This document shows, one piece after another, positions 1 to 5,457 of a DNA stretch of 6,433 nt. The notes below the pieces were generated by a model. It was not told where the DNA came from. It saw nothing but the letters and a program-made list of their open reading frames with translations, and made no database searches. Source of the DNA: Saprospiraceae bacterium. GTDB taxonomy: Bacteria > Bacteroidota > Bacteroidia > Chitinophagales > Saprospiraceae. The stretch is taken from contig SKYC01000197.1 in assembly GCA_007128085.1 (NCBI GenBank), positions 1 to 6,433 of the forward strand. Direction: 5' to 3'. Every line of letters begins with the position of its first letter. Within the stretch, counting starts at the first letter, position 1. The position numbers and the translations under genes are program-made.

Positions 1-450
1 CAGGAAACTTTTATCAAAGCTTTTCAATCGGCCGGACAAGTCCGTGAAATGGATAATGTCAAATCCTGGCTTTTTACCGTTCTGAGAAATAAGATGATCG
101 ATCACTATCGCTCGCTGTCGGGAAAAATGGAAAAGAAGACAGTCGAACTGGATTACTCGGTTTATTTTGACCAAACAGATATGTGGCACGGCGATAAAGT
201 ACCCTCTGATTGGTTGGCGACTTACGACCTGAAAAAAGAAGAAGATTTCAAGCGACTGCAGGAGGTGCTGGACGATTGTATCGACCACCTCAAAGAGGTG
301 CCGGCTTCAGTCATCAGAATGAAGTACCTCGACCAAATGGAGAGCACCGAAATCTGTAAGTTAATGGAAATCAGTTCGTCTAATTACTGGGTAATTGTAC
401 ACCGCGCCAAACTTAAACTTAGAGATTGTCTTCAAAAACTATTGCCATAG
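1..450 (+). CDS. ECF-type RNA polymerase sigma factor, 5' end missing
   Basis: The reading frame is open from base 1 and ends at TAG 448-450, giving 149 residues; the N-terminus (roughly 40 residues by family length) lies outside the window. The first ATG, at 49, falls inside conserved region 2, so it is not the true start. The fragment opens with QETFIKAFQ, typical of sigma region 2, followed by a VKSWLFTVLRNKMIDHYR-type region 2.3/2.4 helix at residues 20-37 that would melt and recognise the -10 element. A polar linker follows (about 38-90). Residues 97-149 form region 4, with a helix-turn-helix around 115-140 (EICKLMEISSSNYWV, then an HRAKLKLR helix) for -35 recognition. The SSNYWV/HRA signature is typical of group IV sigma factors encoded beside small zinc-finger anti-sigma factors, and such a gene follows 16 bp later. 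The signal it responds to cannot be read from the sequence. Confidence 0.9.
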   Translation, partial: QETFIKAFQSAGQVREMDNVKSWLFTVLRNKMIDHYRSLSGKMEKKTVELDYSVYFDQTDMWHGDKVPSDWLATYDLKKEEDFKRLQEVLDDCIDHLKEVPASVIRMKYLDQMESTEICKLMEISSSNYWVIVHRAKLKLRDCLQKLLP

Positions 451-454
451 AAAG

Positions 455-462
455 AAAGGAGG
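455..462 (+). promoter_or_regulatory. Strong Shine-Dalgarno for the anti-sigma gene
   Basis: AAAGGAGG lies 4 bases before ATG 467 and 10 bases before the second in-frame ATG at 473. It is the clearest ribosome binding site in the window; the other genes show little or none, as is usual in Bacteroidota. It places the start of the small downstream gene at 467, with 473 as the alternative, and rules out the longer in-frame ATG at 395 inside the sigma gene. Confidence 0.75.
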
Positions 463-466
463 ATTT

Positions 467-739
467 ATGAACATGATTGCCAAATGGTTGATGTCACTGG
501 ATAAATTGAGTTGCAAAAAGGCGACCTTCTTGTCTGTAAAAAAAAGCGAAAGTGGTCTCTCTGCTTCCGAGAATATTCAATTGTGGTACCACAACAAACT
601 CTGTAGGGTTTGTAAATTTTGGGATGAACAGTCACAACTGATCGATCGTATGCTGACCAATAATTTAAAGCAAAAGGAGACCCGATCTCTGACTCAAGAG
701 GAAAAAGATCAAATCAAATCCGCGGTCAAACACTCTTGA
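467..739 (+). CDS. Small zinc-binding anti-sigma factor (zf-HC2-like)
   Basis: A 90-residue protein ending at TGA 737-739. It matches the small anti-sigma layout: a first cysteine, C16, in LSCKKATFLSVKKSESGLS, followed by H42-x3-C46-x2-C49 in YHNKLCRVCKFW, the HxxxCxxC zinc motif of ZAS/zf-HC2 proteins. The remainder is a charged, probably helical tail. No membrane segment is visible, so it would act in the cytoplasm, unlike the transmembrane FecR or RseA types. By family knowledge such proteins bind the partner ECF sigma factor and hold it inactive, sometimes with redox control through the zinc site; that role here is inferred from its place 16 bp behind the sigma gene. The start at 467 is chosen from the strong AAAGGAGG; ATG 473 would remove only two residues. 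Confidence 0.82.
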   Translation: MNMIAKWLMSLDKLSCKKATFLSVKKSESGLSASENIQLWYHNKLCRVCKFWDEQSQLIDRMLTNNLKQKETRSLTQEEKDQIKSAVKHS

Positions 740-773
740 TGGGTGCCGAGATCAGTAATTTTATACCCATCGA
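736..773 (+). terminator. Possible terminator-like dyad at the anti-sigma stop
   Basis: GATGGGT (738-744) and ACCCATC (765-771) are perfect complements. Two wobble pairs and one outer T-A pair extend the stem to 736-745/764-773, around an 18-base loop. It begins inside the stop codon of the anti-sigma gene. The base run after it (TAATTTC) is only weakly T-rich, so a classical intrinsic terminator is uncertain. Confidence 0.35.
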
Positions 774-780
774 TAATTTC

Positions 781-864
781 TAGCTTCTGGCTACTGGCTA
801 CTGGTGACTGGCCATTGGCCACTGCAAACTGTAAACTGCCAACAGCACACTGCACCTTCGTCTT
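781..864. repeat. Degenerate 7-bp repeat array, first part
   Basis: Cut every seven bases from 781, the sequence reads TAGCTTC, TGGCTAC, TGGCTAC, TGGTGAC, TGGCCAT, TGGCCAC, TGCAAAC, TGTAAAC, TGCCAAC, AGCACAC, TGCACCT, TCGTCTT. The consensus is close to TGSCNAC, with no insertion or deletion over twelve units. TAATTTC at 774-780 may be a further decayed unit. The phase runs unbroken into the more regular array from 865. Confidence 0.8.
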
Positions 865-944
865 TGGACTTTCGACTTTCCGACTTTGGACTTTCGACTT
901 TCCGACTTTGGACTTTCGACTTTCCGACTTTGGACTTTCGACTG
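865..944. repeat. Perfect 22-bp tandem repeat built from 7+7+8 bp subunits
   Basis: The unit is TGGACTT + TCGACTT + TCCGACTT (22 bp). Three identical copies lie at 865-886, 887-908 and 909-930, with a partial fourth at 931-944 (TGGACTT TCGACTG). Each subunit is a variant of one GACTT-containing heptamer, the third with an extra C. The array sits in the same 7-bp phase as the degenerate tract before it. The tract is intergenic and any peptide read from it is very unlikely to be real. Confidence 0.9.
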
Positions 945-1076
945 TAAATATGTAAGGAAGCCGCCCTCCTCTCGTTATTAAGGTAATTAGGGCTTTTTGC
1001 AGCGATATTTTTTAACCTCGCTGCAGAAGTGGAATCCAGTGACAGTGCCTTGCGCATGTCAGAAAATACTCAGGTA

Positions 1077-1697
1077 ATGATCCCTTTTACGAAAACATTT
1101 TTGCTTACCCTTTCGCTGTTTTTTTTATTGATTTCTTCAATATACGGACAGAGAGCCATAGAATTGGATCGACTGGATGTTTTTGAATTGAATGGAAAAG
1201 TGTATATCAATTGCATCATCAGCCAGGGCAACACCTGCGACGGAATCAGGTATTTGAGATCTACAGATGGGCAGAACTTTCATCAAATTGGAATAGTGAC
1301 CGGCATCTGTGGTAGTCCCGATTTTCCGGTGGGGTATGAATTTGTAGATAAAGAACCCGTAGTCAATGAAACAAATTATTATAAAATCGAATTTGGAGGG
1401 TATTCTCCCTCTAGGGTGTTTGCCGTTAATGTAATCGATTTTGGAGAAAGCGCATTCAAAGTGGTACCCCAGCCGGTGAGGGATCGGGTAGCCATTCATT
1501 TTCGCAACCCTCACCAGAGGGAGCATCGGGTGAAGATATTCAACAGTTCCGGTCAGTTCGCATTGATGAGCAACACGCAAAACAATGTATTTGAACTGGA
1601 TATGTCTTCGATGTCTCCCGGCCATTATGTATTTCAAATTGTCAATTTAGAAGGAACTTCAGATCCGATCAGTGGGGTCATTATTGTTAAAAATTAA
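1077..1697 (+). CDS. Small secreted protein with type IX secretion C-terminal sorting domain
   Basis: I chose ATG 1077 (206 residues) because it places a signal peptide at the very N-terminus: MIPFTK, a hydrophobic core LLTLSLFFLLIS, and a likely cleavage near IYG-Q at residue 24. In-frame ATGs at 1029 and 1056 would put a polar extension before it. Residues 26-122 are probably a beta-rich domain (RSTDGQNFHQIG, NYYKIEFGG) with three cysteines, C46, C54 and C78; its function is unknown. Residues 128-206 match the Por/T9SS C-terminal sorting domain: VVPQPVRDRV at its start, VKIFNSSGQ in the middle, LDMSSMSPGHYVFQI, and the final GVIIVKN. Family knowledge says such domains carry proteins across the outer membrane, after which the domain is removed. 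The protein would therefore be exported or surface-attached. The peroxiredoxin-like gene begins 10 bp after its stop, suggesting one transcript. Confidence 0.85.
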   Translation: MIPFTKTFLLTLSLFFLLISSIYGQRAIELDRLDVFELNGKVYINCIISQGNTCDGIRYLRSTDGQNFHQIGIVTGICGSPDFPVGYEFVDKEPVVNETNYYKIEFGGYSPSRVFAVNVIDFGESAFKVVPQPVRDRVAIHFRNPHQREHRVKIFNSSGQFALMSNTQNNVFELDMSSMSPGHYVFQIVNLEGTSDPISGVIIVKN

Positions 1698-1707
1698 AAA
1701 AGTCAAA

Positions 1708-2343
1708 ATGATAAAATCAATGTTTAAGGTCAGTTATGTGTTCGCCAGCTTGTTACTTATGAGTGCATGGGGGAGCGAGGCTTACGGTCAAAGTGAATTT
1801 CGAACCGCAGAAGAGGCTACAGGCCTAGAAGTAGGTACGTACGTAAGCGGTTTTGAAGCTGTCGATCAACACGGAGATAAATTTTCCCTGAATGAAGCAC
1901 TGAAGTCCGGTCCGGTAGTTGTTGTTTTTTATCGCGGAGAATGGTGCCCTCTGTGCAACAATCATTTGAGTCAACTACAAGACAGCTTGAGTTACGTTCA
2001 AAAGCGGGGTGCCAATGTAGTGGCCATCTCACCTGAAAAACCGGAGTTTCTCATCCAAACTGCTGAAAAAACCCGCGCCGGATTTTCATTGTTGCACGAT
2101 AACGATTACCGCATTTCAGATCTATTTGACGTGAGTTTTCGACCTTCTGACAGAGAGATTAAAGGCCTCAAAACCATGTTGGGAGCGGATTTGAAAAACG
2201 CGCATTCAGATCAATCCCAAAGACTTCCCATTCCCGCAACTTTTATTATTGACCGCGATGGTCAGATCGTGTGGAGGCATTTTGATCCGGATTATCGCGC
2301 GCGTTCCAATGTGAGTGACATTCTCGACCACCTACCGGAATAA
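1708..2343 (+). CDS. Exported peroxiredoxin-like (AhpC/TSA) thioredoxin-fold protein
   Basis: A 211-residue protein. ATG 1708 is chosen over the in-frame ATG at 1672 because 1672 overlaps the upstream gene and adds a charged stretch before the signal peptide. Residues 1-27 look like a signal peptide (MIKSMFK, then VSYVFASLLLMSAW, cleavage near AYG-Q), without a lipobox cysteine, so the mature protein should be soluble in the periplasm. The catalytic site is FYRGEWCPLC, with C80 as the probable peroxidatic residue and C83 as its CxxC partner; this RGxWCPxC signature belongs to the peroxiredoxin-like AhpC/TSA subgroup rather than classical AhpC or BCP. PATFIIDRDGQIVWRHFDPDYRARS (177-200) is the usual cis-proline-containing strand and helix region. 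It probably reduces peroxides or acts as a thiol oxidoreductase; substrate and electron donor are unknown. Whether it acts on the three-cysteine protein encoded upstream is speculation. Confidence 0.87.
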   Translation: MIKSMFKVSYVFASLLLMSAWGSEAYGQSEFRTAEEATGLEVGTYVSGFEAVDQHGDKFSLNEALKSGPVVVVFYRGEWCPLCNNHLSQLQDSLSYVQKRGANVVAISPEKPEFLIQTAEKTRAGFSLLHDNDYRISDLFDVSFRPSDREIKGLKTMLGADLKNAHSDQSQRLPIPATFIIDRDGQIVWRHFDPDYRARSNVSDILDHLPE

Positions 2344-2378
2344 GTAGTTTCCGGGAAGCGCCAATTAAATGCCCCCTC

Positions 2379-2404
2379 CTTTATGCGGCCTGGGGACCAT
2401 AAAG
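2379..2404. other. Dyad downstream of the peroxiredoxin-like gene
   Basis: CTTTATG (2379-2385) and CATAAAG (2398-2404) form a perfect 7-bp stem with a 12-base GC-rich loop, starting 36 bases after the stop codon. No T run follows on either strand, so it may stabilise the transcript end rather than act as an intrinsic terminator. A weaker dyad, TCAAAG/CTTTGA (2454-2459/2466-2471), lies further on. Nothing else is recognisable in 2405-2580. Confidence 0.3.
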
Positions 2405-2580
2405 CACGGCCTGATGTGACGAAATCCATACAAATTTAGTGAGACTCCTGTTTTCAAAGTCCGGGCTTTGAGGATTTATGCTCCGTTGCCCCAGAGCACC
2501 ACAGTTGATTTCGAATCCGATCGGGAAACCTGTTTTTTTGAAAGCAGGTGACCATCGATCGTTATTTGGAAACTAATTTA

Positions 2581-2588
2581 TATCTTTG
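2581..2588 (+). promoter_or_regulatory. Bacteroidota-type -7 promoter box of the tdh-kbl operon
   Basis: TATCTTTG fits the Bacteroidota -7 consensus TAnnTTTG exactly and lies 13 bases before ATG 2602, which would give a very short leader, as is common in this phylum. A TTTG at 2565-2568 is only 12 bases upstream, closer than the usual spacing of about 17-23, so the -33 box is not convincing. The position supports ATG 2602, rather than TTG 2666, as the natural start of tdh. Confidence 0.55.
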
Positions 2589-2601
2589 GAGTCTCATTTA
2601 A

Positions 2602-3562
2602 ATGGCAGTTAAAAAAAAAAAAAAAAATATTACTGACCGGTGCTGCGGGTCAGATCGGTCAGGTCTTGACACAGGCCCTGGTCGATAAATACGGCAGAGA
2701 GCGCGTTGTAGCGACCGATATTTCAGATGATCCGGGGTTTCCCTGTCAGTATGAAAAACTGGATGTGCTCGACAGAGATGCGGTGAAAAGAGCACTGCAA
2801 AAGCACAATGTCGGCCACTTTTACCAGCTGGCTGCCATACTATCGGCCACGGGTGAAAAGAACCCCGCCCTCGCCTGGGAGGTGAATATGAAGGGACTGC
2901 TCATTGCCTTGGAGTTGTCAGTAGAACTCGAAATTGACCGTTTGTTTTTTCCCAGCTCCATTGCTGTTTTCGGAGAGGGTGTAGATAAAAATCACACCCT
3001 CCAGGATTCGGTACTGATTCCAAATTCAGTGTATGGCATCAGCAAAGCAGCAGGAGAAAACTGGTGCAAATATTACCACGGCAAATACGGACTGGACGTG
3101 CGATCGCTGAGGTATCCCGGAGTTATCGGGCACGAGACTCTTCCGGGTGGCGGGACTACGGATTACGCAGTAGATATTTTTTACGAGGCCGTCAAAAACG
3201 GTCACTACCAATGCTTTTTGAAGGCCGATGCCCGTTTGCCCATGATTTATATGGACGATGCCATCCGAGCCACTGTGGAATTAATGGAAGCCGATTCCGA
3301 TAAAATTAAGGTCAGGACCTCCTACAACCTGCAGGGAATAAGCTTTAGCCCGGAGGAAATCGCCCGGGAAATCCAAAAACACCGGCCGGATTTTACCGTG
3401 GAATACGCCCCCGATTACCGACAGGATATTGCAGACAGTTGGCCGGGAAGTATAGATGATAGCGCCGCTCAAAAGGACTGGGGTTGGAAAAGGGAGTTTG
3501 ACCTTGCAAAACTTACCAGGGAGATGTATGTTTCTATTCAAAATAAACTAAACCATCAGTAG
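2602..3562 (+). CDS. tdh: L-threonine 3-dehydrogenase (SDR type), frameshifted at a 17-A run near the start
   Basis: NAD-dependent oxidation of L-threonine to 2-amino-3-ketobutyrate in the cytoplasm. The natural start is ATG 2602 (MAVKKKKK...), but as written it is one base out of frame with the body of the gene: the A run 2611-2627 has 17 bases where 16 (or 19) are needed. With 16 A the product is 319 residues, normal for the family. Residues 13-19 are then the NAD-binding GAAGQIG; D39 in ATDIS should bind the ribose; S118/S119 and Y144xxxK148 (YGISK) are the catalytic residues. LAAILSATGEKNPALAW, RYPGVIGHETLPGGGTTDYAVDIF and DSWPGSIDDS are strongly characteristic of SDR-type Tdh, unlike the zinc-dependent E. 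coli enzyme. Starting at TTG 2666 would remove the glycine motif and leave a dead protein. Read without slippage, ATG 2602 gives 28 residues and stops at TAA 2686-2688. kbl follows after 3 bp. Confidence 0.88.
2611..2627 (+). repeat. Run of 17 A within codons 4-9 of tdh
   Basis: Seventeen consecutive A lie between GCAGTT and TATTACTG. The flanking codons join in frame only if the run length leaves remainder 1 on division by 3 (16 or 19); 17 does not. Runs this long are unstable in replication and transcription and are also error-prone in sequencing. The in-frame reading gives a block of five lysines before the first Rossmann strand. Confidence 0.95.
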
Positions 3563-3565
3563 ATT

Positions 3566-4720
3566 ATGTTTGAAAATGTGAGAGAATCACTCCGTCAGGA
3601 GATCGAAGAAATAAAAGATGCGGGACTCTACAAAGAAGAGCGCATTATTACCAGCCCTCAGGCGGCAGAGATCAAAGCGAACAACCAGGATGTGCTGAAC
3701 TTCTGTGCCAACAACTACCTGGGCTTGTCCTCCCATCCCAAAGTCATTGAATCGGCCAAAAAAGCCATTGACTCGCATGGGTTTGGATTGTCTTCAGTGC
3801 GATTTATCTGTGGAACTCAGGACCTCCACAAGGAGCTGGAACGAAAAATAGCCGACTTTACCGGAATGGAGGATGCCATCCTCTACGCCGCTGCATTTGA
3901 TGCAAACGGTGGTTTGTTTGAACCGCTGCTGACAAAAGAAGATGCGATTCTTTCCGATGAACTCAATCACGCCTCCATCATCGACGGAGTGCGTTTGTGT
4001 AAAGCCGCCAGATACCGCTACAAAAACAACGACATGGCCGATCTGGAGGAAAAACTGAAAGAAGCATCCGGCGCTCGCAGAAAAATCATTGCGACCGACG
4101 GTGTATTCAGTATGGACGGCACCATCGCTCAATTGGATAAGATTTGCGATCTGGCCGATAAGTACGACGCCATGGTGATGATAGACGATTGTCACGCCAC
4201 CGGATTTATGGGGAAAAATGGAAGGGGAACCCACGAATACAAGGGAGTCATGGATCGCATCGACATCGTTACCGGTACTTTTGGCAAGGCCCTGGGCGGC
4301 GCATCGGGTGGATTCACTGCGGCGAGAAAGGAAATAGTAGAAGTGCTGCGTCAGCGATCCAGGCCCTATTTGTTCTCCAATACGGTCGCACCGGCTATTG
4401 TGGGGGCATCCATCGCTGTTTTGGATACCCTGACTTCCAATACAGAATGGAGAGATAAGCTCGAGTTCAATACCCGTTATTTTAGAAAAGGAATGGCTGA
4501 GCGGGGATTTGACATCATACCCGGCGACCACCCTATCGTGCCCATCATGCTGTACGATGCCAAATTGTCTCAGGAATTTGCTTCCCGATTACTGAAGGAG
4601 GGAATTTACGTAATCGGTTTTTATTTTCCCGTGGTACCCAAAGACAAGGCGAGAATCAGGGTTCAATTGAGTGCTGCTCACGATCAGGACCATATGGATC
4701 GAGCCTTGAATGCTTTTTAA
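3566..4720 (+). CDS. kbl: 2-amino-3-ketobutyrate CoA ligase (glycine C-acetyltransferase), probably truncated by a late stop
   Basis: PLP enzyme of the alpha-oxoamine synthase family. It cleaves the unstable 2-amino-3-ketobutyrate made by Tdh with CoA, giving glycine and acetyl-CoA, which fits its place 3 bp after tdh. The 384-residue product shows the expected features: LNFCANNYLGLSSHPKV (44-60), RFICGTQDLHKELE (79-92), NHASIIDG with H135 stacking on the cofactor, IDDCHATGF with D207 and H210 holding the PLP ring, and VTGTFGKALGGASGG with K241 as the Schiff-base lysine. The RIRVQLSAAHDQDHMDRALNAF end agrees with the family, but the usual final segment of about ten residues is cut off by TAA 4718-4720. 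The codons after that stop still encode a Kbl-like tail, so this may be a recent nonsense mutation or a sequence error. The core catalytic domain is complete, so the truncated enzyme may still work. Confidence 0.92.
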   Translation: MFENVRESLRQEIEEIKDAGLYKEERIITSPQAAEIKANNQDVLNFCANNYLGLSSHPKVIESAKKAIDSHGFGLSSVRFICGTQDLHKELERKIADFTGMEDAILYAAAFDANGGLFEPLLTKEDAILSDELNHASIIDGVRLCKAARYRYKNNDMADLEEKLKEASGARRKIIATDGVFSMDGTIAQLDKICDLADKYDAMVMIDDCHATGFMGKNGRGTHEYKGVMDRIDIVTGTFGKALGGASGGFTAARKEIVEVLRQRSRPYLFSNTVAPAIVGASIAVLDTLTSNTEWRDKLEFNTRYFRKGMAERGFDIIPGDHPIVPIMLYDAKLSQEFASRLLKEGIYVIGFYFPVVPKDKARIRVQLSAAHDQDHMDRALNAF

Positions 4721-4753
4721 AAAATTGGGAAAGAACTCAAGGTGATTGAGTGA
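4718..4753 (+). other. In-frame remnant of the Kbl C-terminus behind a TAA stop
   Basis: After TAA 4718-4720 the same frame reads KIGKELKVIE and then stops at TGA 4751-4753. With one residue in place of TAA, NAFxKIGKELKVIE matches the usual Kbl ending, which I recall as close to AFxxIGKQLGVI in E. coli. GAA to TAA would be a single change. The segment also contains a hairpin, ACTCAA/TTGAGT (4735-4740/4746-4751), with a 5-base loop and no T run after it. Confidence 0.75.
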
Positions 4754-4801
4754 TAAATCCGCTCAGTGAATTTTAAGCTGGATTATTTCTAAAAATCCGA
4801 T

Positions 4802-5002
4802 CTACGGCAGCGGGTACTGATCTTTTTTGTTGTCGGGCAGCTTTTTGCCTTTTTTCAAAATGGCCACAGCTCCCCAAATCAATATGGCTGTAAAAAATAC
4901 TGCAGACAGTAACCATACCAATGGCCCTTCTATAAAAAAGGGTAGAAATAAAAACACCAACAAGAGCAAACCGAGTATAACTAACTTTATGCTGAACTTC
5001 AT
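4802..5002 (-). CDS. Possible small two-helix membrane protein
   Basis: A 66-residue frame on the minus strand, from ATG 5002 to the stop complementary to 4802-4804. It has the composition of a real small membrane protein: MKFSIK followed by a hydrophobic segment (LVILGLLLLVFLFLPFF, about 7-23), a short loop with EGP, a second segment (LVWLLSAVFFTAILIWGAVAIL, about 28-49) and a lysine-rich tail (KKGKKLPDNKKDQYPLP) that should stay in the cytoplasm. I do not recognise a family. The leader before the ATG (complement of 5003-5014) is A-rich with no Shine-Dalgarno, which is not unusual for this phylum. It is convergent with kbl. Hydrophobic frames arise by chance in AT-rich DNA, so existence is likely but unproven; conservation in relatives would decide it. 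Confidence 0.55.
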   Translation of the reverse strand: MKFSIKLVILGLLLLVFLFLPFFIEGPLVWLLSAVFFTAILIWGAVAILKKGKKLPDNKKDQYPLP

Positions 5003-5346
5003 TTTCTTTGATTTTGATTAAAACAATCGGTTCCAGATCAATGGATCGACCCTTTAGACCGTAGCCGACCCCAGGGAAATGCGAGGTATTTTGAGTAATC
5101 AAGTGTAAATTTCAACTCGCATTTTATAGTTGTTGACTGACTTTCTTGAGTGTAAAACAATGATTGACAGGGAATTGTTATCATTGATTTGCTGTTATTG
5201 AAGAAATTTATTATCGCCCGGTCAAGCGACATCTTCAGGCACATCCTTCGGTATGCTGGGATGTTGGTAGCAGTCGCAGATCACTTTTGCCCCGAAACCC
5301 CGTTTATTTTATCATCGGGGATTTACCATTTGAGGTGAGTAGTTTG

Positions 5347-5354
5347 TAAGTTTG
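5347..5354 (+). promoter_or_regulatory. Candidate -7 promoter box for the helicase gene
   Basis: TAAGTTTG matches TAnnTTTG on the plus strand, 126 bases before ATG 5481. The upstream TTTG at 5329-5332 is 14 bases away, shorter than the usual 17-23. If used, the message would carry a leader of more than 100 bases containing the hairpins at 5354-5371 and 5439-5457. Confidence 0.3.
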
Positions 5355-5438
5355 TGTTTTAAAAAAAACACCCTGTCCCAATCGATGACAATGTGCTTTT
5401 AGCGCGAGGGTACTGAAGGTGTAGGAAAAAAGGGATGA

Positions 5439-5457
5439 ACCGGGGGAAATACCCGGT
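5439..5457 (+). promoter_or_regulatory. GC-rich leader hairpin just upstream of the helicase start
   Basis: ACCGGG (5439-5444) and CCCGGT (5452-5457) form a 6-bp stem with a 7-base loop, ending 23 bases before ATG 5481. A second CCCGG at 5461-5465 could pair with the same CCGGG half, so two alternative structures are possible close to the translation start. A regulatory role is only suggested. Confidence 0.35.

Larger units (their letters stand above)
740..1076. other. Intergenic region between the anti-sigma gene and the type IX cargo gene
   Basis: This stretch of about 337 bases has no supportable gene. It holds the dyad at the anti-sigma stop, a heptamer-periodic repeat tract (781-944), and a second dyad, TGCAGCGA (998-1005) with TCGCTGCA (1018-1025), 8 bp around a 12-base AT-rich loop, 52 bases before the next start. 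I found no TAnnTTTG promoter box for the downstream gene. Open frames over 743-955 and its complement exist only because the repeat lacks stop codons. Confidence 0.7.

Noticed and set aside
743..955. Open frame of 70 codons over the repeat, and a longer frame on the opposite strand (791-1057)
   Set aside because: The peptides (LLATGDWPLATANCKLPTA and similar) are direct translations of the heptamer repeat, which happens to lack stop codons. There is no start signal or protein-like composition.
1137..1637. Minus-strand frame of 166 codons opposite the type IX cargo gene
   Set aside because: The plus-strand frame has a signal peptide and a sorting domain. The minus-strand translation has neither motif nor start signal.
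2502..2525. tRNA T-loop-like sequence TTCGAATCC
   Set aside because: The bases flanking the loop do not form a T stem, and no acceptor, D or anticodon arm can be found around it.
2666..3562. TTG 2666 as the start of the threonine dehydrogenase gene
   Set aside because: It would remove the GAAGQIG NAD-binding motif, has no Shine-Dalgarno, and lies 64 bases after a well-placed ATG with a -7 box. The frame break at the A run is the better explanation.
3794..4531. Long minus-strand frame of 245 codons opposite kbl
   Set aside because: It lies wholly inside a clearly recognisable enzyme gene on the other strand, and its translation shows no recognisable motif; it is a shadow frame.
4735..4751. 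ACTCAA/TTGAGT hairpin as the kbl terminator
   Set aside because: No T run follows, and the hairpin lies within codons that appear to be the former end of kbl; it is more likely incidental.
5038..5244. Minus-strand frame of 68 codons in the intergenic region
   Set aside because: Its composition is not protein-like, it has no hydrophobic or motif pattern and no start signal; it is probably chance.
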